This document shows positions 24,046-36,129 of a DNA stretch of 64,000 nt, one piece after another (within the stretch, counting starts at the first letter, position 1; every line of letters begins with the position of its first letter). Under the pieces are notes generated by a model. That model saw only the letters and a program-made list of their open reading frames with translations, was not told the DNA's origin and searched no databases. Made by a program: the position numbers and the translations under genes. The stretch is from Portulaca oleracea (Eukaryota; Streptophyta; Magnoliopsida; Caryophyllales; Portulacaceae), in contig CM055885.1 of assembly GCA_029582165.1 (NCBI GenBank), forward strand, positions 12,398,729 through 12,462,728. Reading direction: 5' to 3'.

Positions 24046-24560
24046 ATACTGAACTTTTGAGTTATTAGACATTATTACATCGAACTTTGACCTTAAACAA
24101 TAATAATACATTGTACTTGGGGGGGGGTGTGTTGAATAATAATGCACTCAGAACGATTACGACAGTGACTGACTCGGTGGTAATCCTACGCAACAGGCGG
24201 AGGAGATGAATTGGTCCAAAAATATTCAAATTTATGACATGTCAGTTAATCCACACATAAGCAAAGGAAAATAACTTTAAAAAGAGTGAACATAACATAA
24301 AATCACATTTGCTGAAGCGTGTTTTCATTGAGAAGTTGTCTAAAATCACCTTTGCTTGTATAGATTAGCTGACATGTTATAAATTTAGATATTATTTAGC
24401 AAATTTATCTTCTCGGTCTGCCACGTAAGATTTCCACCAAGTCAACCACCGTCGAAATCGTTCCGGATACATTATTGTCCAACACCTCTAAAAGTTCAGT
24501 GCATTATTGTCTAAGGTTAGAGTTTAGAGCATTATTGTCCAATACCCCAAAAGTTCATTA
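24046..24560. mobile_element. MITE-like element with ~110-150-bp terminal inverted repeats
   Basis: The left end (TGAACTTTTGAGTTATTAGA onward, about 24051-24200) matches the reverse complement of the right end (about 24410-24556). Matching blocks include the start GAACTTTTG, ACAATAATG-type words and GAACGATT(A/T)CGACNGTG. A poly-G tract (24119-24127) interrupts the left arm. Long terminal inverted repeats suit a Mutator-type MITE, but I could not find a convincing 9-bp target duplication. Non-coding. Confidence 0.65.
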
Positions 24561-24581
24561 TATTGTCCAATACTCGAAAAA

Positions 24582-27440
24582 AACATGTTATGAAACTATC
24601 ATTAAAATTTGTTAATTAGTATGAAAATGCCACTTAACCTGCTGGAATTTTTTATTGACCTAGTATAGCTAGTAAACCCTTTCTAACTTTATAATTACAT
24701 TCACTACTCAACTAAAAAAGTCCCTAAAGGCTAATACCCCCTCTCTAACTCCATTCCCTCCACCTCCACTGCCACCATTACACCACCACCACTAGACCTG
24801 ACAAAAGCTTACCCGACTTGGAAAAATGGGTTTTGAACACGATTTTTCGACCCGGGACCTGAAATTTACGGGACCCGTAAAACAAAACAAAAAAAAAAAA
24901 CGGGTTTGAACGAGTCAGGTTCAGGTCAACCCAACGGGTCACAGGCCTATAATTGAAAGATTTGTGTTGATTGGGATATGCTTTGAAAATGCGCCACTTT
25001 ATTAAAAAAAATTAGCCCCAAACGACCAAATTAAGGGGGAGAAATAGGGGTGTGATCGAACCGAATAAAACCGGTTCAAACCGAACCGATTTTTATTAGG
25101 TTCTGTTTTCGGTTTGGACTTTAGATTTTATTCGGTTTGACTCGCTCCGGTGAAAAACCCATATAGATGTGTGCATTATTCGATTTTGAACCGAATAAAC
25201 CGAGAACTGACCCAGTTTTATTCGGTTCGGTTTTTGGTTTAACTCTTATTCGCTTTCAGTTTGTTTGGTTTTGAACCGATGAACAACAGAAAAGTGGGAA
25301 ACCAAGGCAGTTAAGGAAATAAGGCAAAAGATTCAAAAATCAAATTGAAAACCCTAAGCTCCTCATTTACTACGTGCGTTAGGGATGTTCATAATCCAAA
25401 TCGAACCAAAAATGGATCGATCGAGCATCGACCGAAATGGCGAATATAATTGGTCGGTCCTCAGTCGCATAATATTAAAATTTGGTCTTCGGTCCAATCC
25501 CCCGGACCGAACTAAAAGACTTAAGACTGGACCGAGGACCGAATAACTAAATGACCTAGGGTTTTTTTCAATTTTCATAGCGCATAGTCAGTGCCTCTCT
25601 CGTGCTCTTCTGTTTCAAGTTTCAAGTTTCAACTTTCAATTTTCAAACACAAAAAACTCCAGCAAGTTGCTCGATGCTCGTGGTCTTCTCACTCTCTTAA
25701 ACTCTCACTCTCAGACCTCGGCACCGACAGCTTCACCGTCAGTCACTCGACGCTCAGCCAGTCAGCCGGCACCGGTAGCTGTCGAAGTCGTAGTGTCGTC
25801 CCTCGCTCAACCATCCCTCGAAGTCTCAGACTCTCAGTCGCTCTCGCCGAGTCGCCGTCGTCCGCCGTCCGTCGCTCCGGCCACCTCAGTCCTCACCGTC
25901 GTCCGTCGCTCCGGCCCCCTCACCGTCGTCCAAGAACGTTCATATCTGGTAAGTTCTGGGCAAGTTCTGGGTAAGATCTATTTCATTTAAGTGTGTTTGT
26001 TCATGATAGCAAACAGCCAATTAATCAATCTATTTCAATTAGTCCAGTACCAGACCGAACTTTTTTCGGTCGGTTCAGTACCGGACCGAACAAAGTTCGG
26101 TCCAGTCCTCGGTCCGACCCAGTCCTTAGTTCGGTCTTCGGTCCAATTCGGTCCAGTCCAGTTCGGTCCAGTCCTTAGTTCGGTCTTCGGTCCAATTCAC
26201 TTAATCTACTGTCTACGGTGTACACAAATGTCCTCTTATGGTTTTGTGGTTGGTGGTTGTCAGAGGAGGGGTCTTCCACCTCCATCTCCTGCTGGCCGAA
26301 GCAATAGGGGGTCGTGTCGAGGTTCAATTTCATGGTGTTGTGTTATATGTTCAATCGTTCTCAACTGTGGTTGAAACACTTAATATTTGAGACTCAGTTA
26401 AGTCTTAAGTCTGTTCATTTTGTTGTTGATAATAGATTTATGTGGTACTCGTGTGTATGTGATGATAAATATTCCATATTTGAGTTGAACATATATATAT
26501 ATATATATTAAAAATTCGGAAGGATTGTCGTTTGTGGACTATTGACATAAATCGCATAATGCTTACGCACTTGGAGATTGCCAAATTTTGTTTAATCCCT
26601 TAGATGTATAGTATATCTTTTCACAATCGTAATATGTTGTGATGGTGAAATATGGAATGAAATGGTACATTGCGTAGGTATTTTCGGTTAATTATAGTCA
26701 ATTTTATTGGTTATGAGTGACTGAGAAAAAGGGTCGTCATGACCCATATTACTGACCTAGACCGACCGAAAACTGAATACACCCGACCCGTATTTACCCG
26801 AACCCGCTATACACCAGACCCAATACCGACCCGCCCGCCCGAATTGACAGGTCTAACCACCACTGCTTGACACCAAAACCACCGACGCAACCACCCTCAC
26901 CTAGCATCATCATGACTAACATTAACACCACCACCATCCATCACCGTTACAAAAATAGCCACCAACACCTAAGAAAATAAATCAAACCCACCTATCCAAA
27001 TTGTCCAAATCAAATCAAACCAAATCACATACACCCACATACTCTAATCTTAAAAAATAATCAATTTAAGATTATACTTATTGATTTTAACCTAAAACGC
27101 CTCGCAAAACATCAATCTTGCCGCTGAAAATTGCCCAAAAACTAACTTTCTCTCTCCCCTGTTTAGGCACTATGCAACCATTGTTGCTTTTTGTGAGGAA
27201 TTAGAGTTTCTTGAACTAACAATTGAAGAAGGAGAGGAAAAACCCTAATTTTTGGCCTAGAAGAAATAGGGTGAAGGTTGGGTTATGGCGGACGAAGCAA
27301 GGGAAATGGGAGAGGGCTGAGGAAGAAGAAGAGAAGATTGGGGGGGGGGGGTTAATTGGCTACAACAAGTTCTCATCCGGTGAAGTGCCATTTTTGTCAT
27401 CATAAACATAAATTAATGGCAGTTTCATAACATTTTTTCC
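24582..27440. mobile_element. Possible 2.9-kb TIR element containing CGG-rich repeats
   Basis: Bases 24582-24650 (ATGTTATGAAACTATCATTA onward) resemble the reverse complement of 27375-27440 (ATGTTATGAAACTGCCATTA onward) over roughly 60-70 bases. The interior has no transposase. It contains several blocks of CGGTTCGG / CGGTCC / CGGGTC motifs (24800-24950, 25050-25290, 25380-25550, 26040-26200, 26755-26850), the subterminal style of hAT derivatives, with candidate hAT ends TAGGGGTGTGATCG at 25048 and TAGGGATGTTCAT at 25373. It is probably a composite of several nested small elements. Confidence 0.4.
25570..25990 (+). other. GC-rich CT-rich block resembling a gene leader
   Basis: A CpG-rich stretch (repeated TCGCCGTCGTCCGCCG-like words) between two inverted CGGTCC repeat blocks. 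Both open frames here are serine/arginine/proline-rich and look like low-complexity by-products. It could be a captured 5' leader of a cellular gene or the leader of a hAT transposase gene whose body has been lost. Confidence 0.3.
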
Positions 27441-27830
27441 GGGTGACAAATTTGCTATTTTTATATAATTTAGTGACATTTTTGTCTGAGAACTCGTGTG
27501 AGAGTTGATATGGCATGGTACTAATTATAAAGAGCTTTATAAAATTTTATTTTTGAAGTATATGAAATTGTTTTTAATTCATAACCGGTTTTGACCTGTT
27601 TAACCGGCGATCGGGTCAACCGGTCTAATTCGGTCAAGCCGGTCCGACCAATTAAACCATTGGCTTACTGGGTCAACCAGTTCAATGACCGGTCCGGTTC
27701 TTACAACATAGTATATAACTATAAGAATATGCACTAACTTTCAATAATTTGAACTTAAGAGTTAAGACCAAGTCTTTCGAAATACATCTTCGGGACTTTT
27801 GAAATTGATTAACCTAATATAGTTCAGACT
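26380..27830. other. Repeat-rich intergenic DNA
   Basis: A short (TA)n tract lies at 26490-26508. CCGACCCG-type words occur at 26755-26850, and an ACCGGTTTTGACC / GGTCAACCGG block at 27590-27700 looks like another small hAT derivative. No gene recognised. Confidence 0.45.
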
Positions 27831-27834
27831 CTCC

Positions 27835-28450
27835 GACCCCTTCGAAAACCCCTGCCTGCCCATATATTTTTCCCTAATCCCCTTCCATACCCTAGCTGCC
27901 CAAGTCATCGCCTATCGACGTTGGGGTCGCAGCCCCTGGTCACCAGAGGTTCCATAGTCATTCAGGGAGGGCAGTGCTTTGGTTGCCAAGGCGCAAGTTT
28001 GCTCCGTCGGTGTCTTTTGCTATCATTGTTTTGCCTTGTCCAAACCCATTTGCCTGTTGTTTTCCGGTGACGTTTCTCCTTTCCAGCCTCTTTAGTCAAC
28101 GACGTTATGGGGTTCCACAGACGATGATAGTCTAGCCGCGCCCTGATCTTCTGTCCAACCTCTCTACATCTGTCGTTGTGCAGGTGGTCATCGCTGCTGT
28201 TTTTAAGGGGCATTCCTTTTTTTTGGGTAACGATGATCCTCCCTATCAATTATAATGTACTATTTTAAAAAGTGAATTGTCTGGTATTATTGACTCCATT
28301 GATGTTGAGGGTGTTTCGTGTGATGTTGTGTCATTGGCTTCTCTTTCAAGGGCCGGTGAAATTGTTAGTGTGTTTGAGGAATTGGTGGGTTTGAAGGGGG
28401 TGACTAAACCCACGTTTCGTGTCCCAGAGGGAGATGATGCTACCGTCCCT
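27835..28450 (+). mobile_element. LINE 5' region and start of ORF1
   Basis: A C/T-rich leader resembling plant L1 leaders (27835-28270) is followed by an open frame from about 28277 to 28450 with no strong domain. The matching downstream part of ORF1, including an RRM-like RNA-binding domain, lies on the other side of a copia element at 34409-35075. The assignment to one LINE rests on strand, order and flanking position. Confidence 0.5.
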
Positions 28451-29145
28451 AAGAGTTTTATGGTAATGGCAACAACGTTTTTATTCTCTTTCTATACTCT
28501 TTGGTGTCCCTCATAGGAGGGATAATGTAGTTTCAAGTGTTTATATATCCCAATATTTCTCCTTGTGTTGTATTGAGTTGAAGTGAGTTTTATGGTGGAG
28601 GGTTTGGTTAGGGCCTCCACACGCGCACGCGCGCCGCTGTCTAGATTAATGGTGGAGGGTTTGTCTAAATTAGGCGCGTGCCGCGGCTATGGTCGGGTTG
28701 GTTTTGATTCCATTATCTTTTCTTTTGCGTTGACTGGATTAATCCTTCCAGATTCTATCATTGATGCCGTAGATTTTCCGCCCTCCCTTAATGGCTTTTA
28801 AATCACCTTGATTCTTGCCTATCATCTTTGTCTTTCCATTTTGTGTCTCTCTAATAGTCTTTTTTCCTTGCTATAAATTGGAGGCTTTGCTTGATTGTTA
28901 ACACACAGAAAACATTCTTCTTCTTCCCTCTCCTCTCTCAACTTCTCTGGGAAAATAGATTATCATACTCCAAGCCTTTGGCCATGAGTGCACTTGTCCA
29001 GAGATTATCTGAGTTAACCTAGGGGAGCGACCGGCATATTCGATTGGCATCAAGGTTGAGTTACAATCGCTTTCAAGGCAGTGGTCCGTCCACAGCTCAG
29101 ATAGTGTCCTTCCCACAGCCTTGATTCATCCATTGTTTTCTAACA
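28450..29145 (+). repeat. Left LTR of the copia element
   Basis: Shares with the right LTR the stretches TTTTTATTC, CTCTTTGGTGTCCC, TTGTGTTGTATTGAGTT, GTTTGGTTAGGGCCTC and TTGATTCATCCAT. A TATA-like TATAAATTGGAGG lies near 28873. The first dozen or so bases, equivalent to TGTTGGATATGG in the right copy, are not recognisable here. Confidence 0.8.
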
Positions 29146-29167
29146 ATTTGAAAGCGATTGATTATCA

Positions 29168-32100
29168 ATGGCTGCGCCACAAAAATTCCTTGCTGAAATC
29201 TACAGAAGCGAACCTTTCGATGGAACTAATTATAAGCGATGGTCTCAAAAATTGCTTCTCTGTCTGGAGCAACTGGAGATCGATTATGTTCTGTCATCTC
29301 CACATCTCGAAGATCTAGATGCTCCGCCTCCACAGAATGATCTTGAGCAAACTCTTGTTGCCCCAAGAACTCCAGTTGTCCCGCTCGATGAGAATGCCAA
29401 GAAGAAACTGGAGAAAGACAATAAAGTGGCTCGGAGTTATCTTCTCAACAACATGACAAACTCGCTGTTTGATTAGTTCGTCGTGTTCAAATTAGTCAAG
29501 GCCATATGGGAGAAACTAGAGATCAAATACGGTGTTGACGATGCTGGATAGAAGAAGTATGTGGTTGGCAAGTGGTTGCAGTTCCAAATCATTGATGACC
29601 AACCCATCATGGATCAGGTTCATGTCTGCGAGAACCTGTGTGCTGAAGTGCTGAATAAAGGAATGAAGATGTGTGATGTTTTGCAAGCGAATGTGCTGAT
29701 TGAGAAATTCTCACCATCATGGGATGACTACAAGAATCATCTCAAGCACAAGAAGAAGGATTTGACCCTTCAAGAGTTGATCTGTCTTATGAGGATTGAG
29801 GAAGCAAACCGTCTAAAAGATAAGATGTCTTCTCTTTCTTTATATTCTGTTAAAGCTAACTTAATTGAATCTTCTATACCCGCTAATAAGGACAGGTTCA
29901 AAGGAAAGATAAGAAGGATTAGAAGCAATCCAAGCATCAGAAACAATTGAACAAGCCTAATACCAAAATCCAGAAGCATAAGGTTACCTGTTATCTCTGT
30001 GGCAAACCAGGCCACAAGGCATATCAGTGCAACCAGCGCAAATGAGCAAATCAAACCCACCAGAAACCCGCTGAACATAATGGTAATCAGAATCAAGCTA
30101 ATTTGATCGAGGAGACTGAAGTATTCTGTGCAGTAATTGTGGAAGCCAATCTCGTGACTAACAACACCGAGTGGATTCTGGACAATGGAGCAACAAGACA
30201 TTTATGCACCAACAAGGAATTGATGCATGATTTTGAGGAGGTTCTTGATGGTGAACATGTCTTCATGGGCAATGCTACCACTACTGCGGTATTGAGTAAA
30301 GGGAAAGTTCTCCTTAAATTTACTTCTAGAAAATCTTTATGCTTAAACAATGTGTTGTTTATCCCGTCCCTTCATAGAAACTTAGTTTCTAGTAGGCTCC
30401 TTAACGTTGCTGGTTTTGAGGTGAACCAAAAGGCTGGAAAAATTGTTATTCTTTGTAATGGGGTGTTTGTTGGGAAGGGGTATCGTAGTGATGGCTTATA
30501 TGTTCTGAATGTTGCTTCTGATGCTAATGGAAATACTTCTACTTCTGCTTATATTGTTGAGTCTGCTGATCTTTGGCATGGTAGGCTTGGACATGTGAAT
30601 TAAGCTTTTGTAAACAGGCTAACGAATATGAAATTAATTCCAAATGTTAGCACAGAAAATTGTTCTAAATATGATGTCTATGTTGAGGAAAAATTCGCCA
30701 AGAAACCTTTTAAGTCAGTAACAATAAGATCTACACAGTAACACCAAGATCTACACAATGAGCGAAGAAGGAAAGAAATAGTACATTACCTTTGTCGATG
30801 ACTTTTTTAAATATATACAAGTTTACCTTCTTAGGTCTAAAGATGAGGCAGAAGAAGTGTTCTTAAAATATAAAGCAGAAGTTGAGAATCAACTAGATTG
30901 GAAAATCAAGAGACTTAGGTTTAATAGGGGTGGTGAATATGATTCGAATTTTTTAGCTGTTTTTTGTGAGAAAAATGGTATTATTCATGAGACTACCTCC
31001 CCTTATACGTCACAACAGAATGGTGTAGCTGAATGCAAGAATCATACCCTTCAAGAAATGATGAATGACATGCTTATAAGTTCTGGATTACCTAATAACA
31101 CGTGGGGAAAATTTATTTTGACTGCCTGTTTTATTCTTAATAGAGTTCCCCATGAAAAAATGGACCAGACCCCATATGAACTTTGGAAAGGGTTTTTCCA
31201 TGAACCTAAATTGTTTGAAAGTGTGGGGGTGTTTGGCTAAAGTTGTTTTACCTAGTCATAAGCGTACCAACATAGGCCCAAAGACCTTTGATGTTGTTTT
31301 CATTGGATATGCTCAAAATAGTGCTACTTAACGTTTCATGTCTTTAACTAATTATCAATTTCTAAATATAGAGATGCTGAATTTTTGAGCATGTATTTCC
31401 ATTGAAGAAGAATGTGCCTAATGTGGTAACTAAAGTTGTGTTTGATGTTATGCCTGAAAATGTGAGCTTGCCTACCACTAGTTCTAACGCTAAAAATATG
31501 GAAACTGAACCTAGAAGAAGTAAAAGGCTAAGAACTGCAACTGATTTTGGACCTGACTTTGTTACTACTTTTCTAGTTTAAGTTTTTAATCATTATGATG
31601 TAGATGCCTTGACTGAGGATTTTGTGTCTTTATTTCTTATTGAGGAAGATCAAAAAAACTTATGCTGAGGCGATGCAACCTTTTGGAAAGAAGCCATTAA
31701 AAATGAAATAGTTTCCTTAGTGTTTAACAAAACTTGGGAATTAACTGATTTGCCTAAGGGTTGTAGACCTATTACCAGTAAATCGATTTTCAAAAAGAAG
31801 TTTAGGGTCAATAAATCAATTGATAAATATAAGGCCAGACTTGTTATTAGAGGTTTTGAGCAAAAGAAAGGGATAGATTATATTGATACATATTCTCTTG
31901 TGACCAAAATAAGCACCATTAGAACTTTGATTGCTTTAGCTGCTATTTTTAATCTTGTTGTACATCAAATAGATGTGAAGACAACTTTTCTAATGCTGAC
32001 ATAGAGGAAAAATTTATATGACCCAACCTAAGGATTATGAGGTTCCTGGTCAAGAGAATAAAGTGTGTAGGTTGAGAAAATCTATTTATGGCCTAAAGCA

Positions 32101-33130
32101 AGCTCCCAAAAAGTGGTTTGAGAAGTTTGATAGTTCTTTTGTAAAAAATGAATTTACAGCAAATTTGTCTGATTCTTGTGTTTATTCGAAGATGATTGGA
32201 TCAGATTGTGTGCTCATATGGTTATATGTTGATGATATGCTGATCTTTAGTACAAATTTGCTTGTAGTCAATGAGACTAAAAATTTGTTGTCTTCTTTGT
32301 TTGAAATGAAAGATAACGGGCAAAGTTGCTGTGATCTTAGGGATTAATATTCGAGAAACCAACTCTGGTTATGATTTATGTCAGTCACACTATATTGAGA
32401 AAGTGTTAAAGAATTTTAATTTAACCTGTTTGATGTGACACCTGTTAGAACTCCCTACGATCCCAACATATCTTTAAAGAAGAACAACGGTCCTAGTGTG
32501 TCTCAATGTGAGTATGCTAAAATTATAGGGAGTGTAATGTTTTTGATGAACTTTACTCGTCCATATATTGCTTATGTTGTGAGTAGATTGAGTCGTTATA
32601 CACATAATCTTAGTCAAGAACATTAGAATGCACTTCATCGTTTGCTTAAGTATCTTAGAGGTAAAATTAATTGGTGTTTGCATTTTAATAATTATCCTGC
32701 TGTTGTAGAAGGATATTGTGATGCAAACTGAATTTCTGACAATGATGAAGTTAGTTCTACTAGTGGTTATGTATTTACCTTGGGTGGAGGGGCTATATCA
32801 TAGAAGTCTGCAAAACAGACTTGCATAGCTCGCTCTACCATGGAATCTAAATTATTGCAAACATTCCACAATGGGAAAGTCAAGAGACACCTATTTCTAT
32901 ACATTGTGACTCGCAAGCAGCAATTGAAGTGGCACATAACCGTGTCTTTAACGGAAAGAGGAGACATATCCGTGTTAGCATAGTGCAGTTAGACAGTTGT
33001 TGGAACATGGTGTCATATCCTTGTTGTATGTGCAATTCGAGAAAAATTTGGCAGATCCTCTCACTAAGGGATTGACTAGACGAGTTGTTTTGGAGGCATC
33101 GAGGGGCATAGAGCTTAAGCCTATGGTCTG
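29168..33130 (+). pseudogene. Copia gag-pol polyprotein, broken by stops and frameshifts
   Basis: Starts MAAPQKFLAEIYRSEPFDG 22 bases after the left LTR. Gag is interrupted by TAG near 29474. A zinc knuckle CYLCGKPGHKAYQC lies at about 29989-30030, and the protease motif ILDNGATRHLC at about 30177-30210 (Asn where Ser or Thr is usual). The integrase start motif WHGRLGH is near 30575, with a core region 30857-31240 including GGEYDSNF and SPYTSQQNGVAE. RT blocks are at 31720-32347 with YVDD near 32227. RNase H remnants run to about 33120. At least six stops or frameshifts separate these blocks, so no full polyprotein can be made. Confidence 0.85.
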
Positions 33131-33740
33131 AAGAGGTATGGTGGATACCAATTATATGGTCAAACGAAACCATACTAATCTTCGAGGTGCACTATATTCT
33201 TATTCCTATGGTGCTAAGTAGTGCTTTTAAGGTTGAGATCATTCTCTTATTGAATCCACGCCCGCTATGCGGGGGGGGGGGGGTGCTTGTGAGACGCACT
33301 GATGGATTCACCGACTATTAAATGTGAGGATGAGCAGATTTGTTCTTAATAATTCCATAGTCACATTTGTCATGGTCTATGTTGAGAAAGATTTGATTGA
33401 ATTACCTACGTAAGTGTGAAGGTTTGGCCGCCTTCTATGAGAGATTTGGGCTATCTCTCTAGAGCACTTATGAGTCCCAAGGTGTGCGTATGGCCATAAA
33501 GGCGCAAGTGTTTTATCACGGAGTATGCTTTTCTGTAGGTTGATATGTGTTGTGGAGGTCTCGGCCAAAATCTTCCTAGTTCAAGGCCTAGTCCACTTGT
33601 AAGATTATTGATTGCTGCCTCACATCACTAATGTGTCAATTCAAATCGAAAGATATTGACACCTAAGTATCTAACCTATTTTTGCCCAGTTTTCATTCTT
33701 TTCGTTTCCTATCTTTCTTTGTATGCCATTAGTGGGGGAT

Positions 33741-34408
33741 TGTTGGATATGGAGAGTTTTGTGATAATGCAACAAGGTTTTTATTCCCTTTTATACTCTT
33801 TGGTGTCCCACATAGGAGGAATAGTGTAGTTTCAAGTGGGTTTATATATCCCACTATTCCTCCTTGTGTTGTATTGAGTTAAAAGTGGGTTTTATGGAGG
33901 AGGGTTTGGTTAGGGCCTCTACACACGCGCACGCGCCGCCACCAGCGTCCTTCCGTCCGGCTGGTCCGGGTTGGGTGCGTGCCGCGGGTCGTGGTCGGGT
34001 CGGTTTTGATTCCGGTATCTTTTCTTTTGCGTTGACTAGATTAATCCTTCCAGATTCTTGGATTTTCGCCCTCCCTTAATGGCTTTTAAATCACCTTGAT
34101 TCTTGCCTCTTATTATTGTCTTTCTGTTTTGTGTCTCTCCAACAACCTTTTTTCCTTGCTATAAAATGGAGGCTTTGTTTAATTCTTAACACACACAGAA
34201 AAAATTCTTCTTCTTCCCTCTCTTCTCTACCTTTTCTGGGCAAATAGATTATCATTCTCCAAGCCTTTGGTCACGAGTGCACGTGTCCAGACGTTATCTG
34301 AGTTAACCTTGGGGAGCGACCGACATATTTCATTCGCACCGAGGTCGAGCCGTCATCGCTAAGATAGCGTCCTTCCCGCAGCCTTGATTCATCCATGGTT
34401 TTCTAACA
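33741..34408 (+). repeat. Right LTR of the copia element
   Basis: 668 bp from TGTTGGATATGG to TTCTAACA. It includes a GC-rich patch (33918-34003) that differs strongly from the left LTR, and a TATAAAATGGAGG promoter-like box near 34160. A polypurine tract sits directly upstream. Confidence 0.85.
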
Positions 34409-35075
34409 TCCCATACATGGCCTGAGTGATTCTCCTCTTATATCTTTTCCTGTTGGTTTTAGTGGAATTGGTTCTTGAGCTTTCTCTTTATTTGTAGACA
34501 ATCTAGCTATTGGGATGGATAATATGGGTTTGAGAAGTTTATTTGTTAATTTTGGTAGTGTTTTTTATGCCTATATTCATCTTAAATGGGCAGAAAAGGC
34601 AAGAGATACGATTTTGTGCATTTCAAAACAAAAGGTCTCAATGCTATTGAAAACCTTAATGGGTGGTGTTTAATTGGTTCTGTTTTTAAATGTCTCTTGA
34701 GCAAAATTCAACAAAAAATAGAAGTTTGGTTTTGTAAAGTAAATTTGGGTCCCTAATGCTTAGCAGAATAGGCTTACCCAACCTTCACCAATATTGTGTG
34801 ATCATCTTTGTGATGTGGTTATTCTGAGTTCTCAGCTTAATCCAATCTAACTCCAAGGTACTGACTCTATCGTTTCTTTTGACTATGAGTGGACTGTTTC
34901 AAACCCTATTTGTGCCGCACTGTGTTTGCAACAGGTTTTGCCAACTGCTCATGAGCCAAATGATAATGAGGACACTTTTTCAGTCCATTCGGATGCTTCT
35001 CCTGATTTTGAGGATTCTATCTTGCTACGTTCGAAAGTTGGGGTGAGAAGTAAATGGAAAGAAAAGGCATTGTGA
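34409..35075 (+). mobile_element. LINE ORF1 fragment with RRM-like domain
   Basis: Contains NMGLRSLFVNFGSVFYAYI followed in another frame by KRYDFVHFKTKGLNAIENLN. These correspond to the RNP2 and RNP1 regions of the RRM in plant L1 ORF1 proteins, and an acidic-then-basic tail ends near 35073. Frame breaks are present. Together with 27835-28450 it is the target LINE of the copia insertion. Confidence 0.6.
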
Positions 35076-35188
35076 AATCTAGATGGAGGTTGGTTCACTA
35101 CAACATGGTAGCTGAAACACAACCGTCACTGGCGACAAATAAGTGAATGGTCACAAAAAAAGAAGTGTGACTGTTTGTTAGAGATCGT

Positions 35189-35416
35189 TCACTTGCACTT
35201 ATCACCATCCTTGGGAGGCTTCTCGGTTGAAGATGCTTGTGCCTTATCGGTTGAAGGTACTTGAACTGCCTTGGGAGAAATCTCAAAGTTAAGCACATAG
35301 GCCACATTGAGGGTAGCAAGTAAGAAATGCATCTTGCTTTGCCAACGCTGAAAGTCCACTCCTTCAAATCGTTCTAAATTTTGGAAATTGCTAAACATAT
35401 CACGAAGTGAGGCCAT
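35189..35416 (-). pseudogene. Copia gag N-terminal fragment
   Basis: Begins at ATG 35414-35416, twenty bases inside the LTR boundary at 35436. The peptide contains RFEGVDFQRWQSKMHFLL, the conserved N-terminal gag motif of many copia elements. It is open to a stop at 35189 and the coding region then decays. No pol follows on this strand, so the element is truncated. Confidence 0.75.
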
Positions 35417-35435
35417 ACTAAATAGTTCTTAAGAT

Positions 35436-36129
35436 TGTTGGGGGAAAGGGAGTATGGTATAGATTACAATGGTAAACTCACTTAGGATATCGATAAGAGT
35501 CATGGATGAACTCACTTTCCTAAAGAACTAGTTACTATACTGTAAATGTTCAAAGGGATAAAACTTAGCACTTAACACACTCAAGAATATTGTTTCTCAC
35601 TTGAAACACTCTAGTATAATTGCAATCTAGACAAGAATGAGAGGTTGTGATTATAGAATGGTGTGCTCAAATGGTTAGGGAATGTCTCCTATTTATAAGA
35701 GACTTCACCTCTTCTTTATACCCTTAGTCAAAGGACTTAATTAAAGTCCTTATTGAGTATCTTGACCTTAACTAAGTTGATTGACCATGTGGTATAATGA
35801 GGATATAGCTGTTGGGGACTTAAATCAGATATAAAATCGAGATTATGACTTAATGGAGAAGATCATATAGCCGTTGGAGCACTAAAACAACTCCTAGACC
35901 TTAACACAATCCGTGTTGGAGTACCACGATCTGTGGTGCCTCAACACAGTCCGTGTTAAGCCCTCGGAGCTTAATCTAGCTCTCTGGAGACCAGCACAAC
36001 CCGTGTTGGTCTTGTAGTCACCCGTGTTGATCATATTTTTTATGCTTATCCTATGTATGACTCTTATACTTGTTCCACATGATTTTTCATGCTATATAAT
36101 CTTCTTATACTCTTGAAATAATCCCAACA
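35436..36129 (-). repeat. LTR of a second copia element with AACACNNTCCGTGTT array
   Basis: 694 bp bounded by the short inverted repeat TGTTGGG / CCCAACA. It is the 5' LTR relative to the adjoining minus-strand gag. It holds near-palindromes at about 35902-35918, 35922-35938, 35942-35958 and 35993-36010 (for example TTAACACAATCCGTGTTGG). The second LTR is not found, so the element is broken. Confidence 0.8.

Larger units (their letters stand above)
28440..34408 (+). mobile_element. Ty1/copia retrotransposon, degenerate
   Basis: Direct LTRs lie at about 28440/28450-29145 and 33741-34408. The right LTR begins TGTTGGATATGG directly after a classic purine tract AGTGGGGGAT (33731-33740) and ends TTTCTAACA. 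The left copy is clearly homologous from the AGAGTTTTAT stretch onward and ends TTTTCTAACA at 29145. Pol order is protease, integrase, RT, RNase H, which defines copia. The LTRs differ by many substitutions and indels, so the insertion is old. It separates two halves of a LINE ORF1. Confidence 0.85.

Noticed and set aside
25591..25990. Ser/Arg-rich frames of 107 and 127 codons
   Set aside because: Two frames are open at once in CpG-rich sequence with no family hallmark. More likely leader or repeat DNA.
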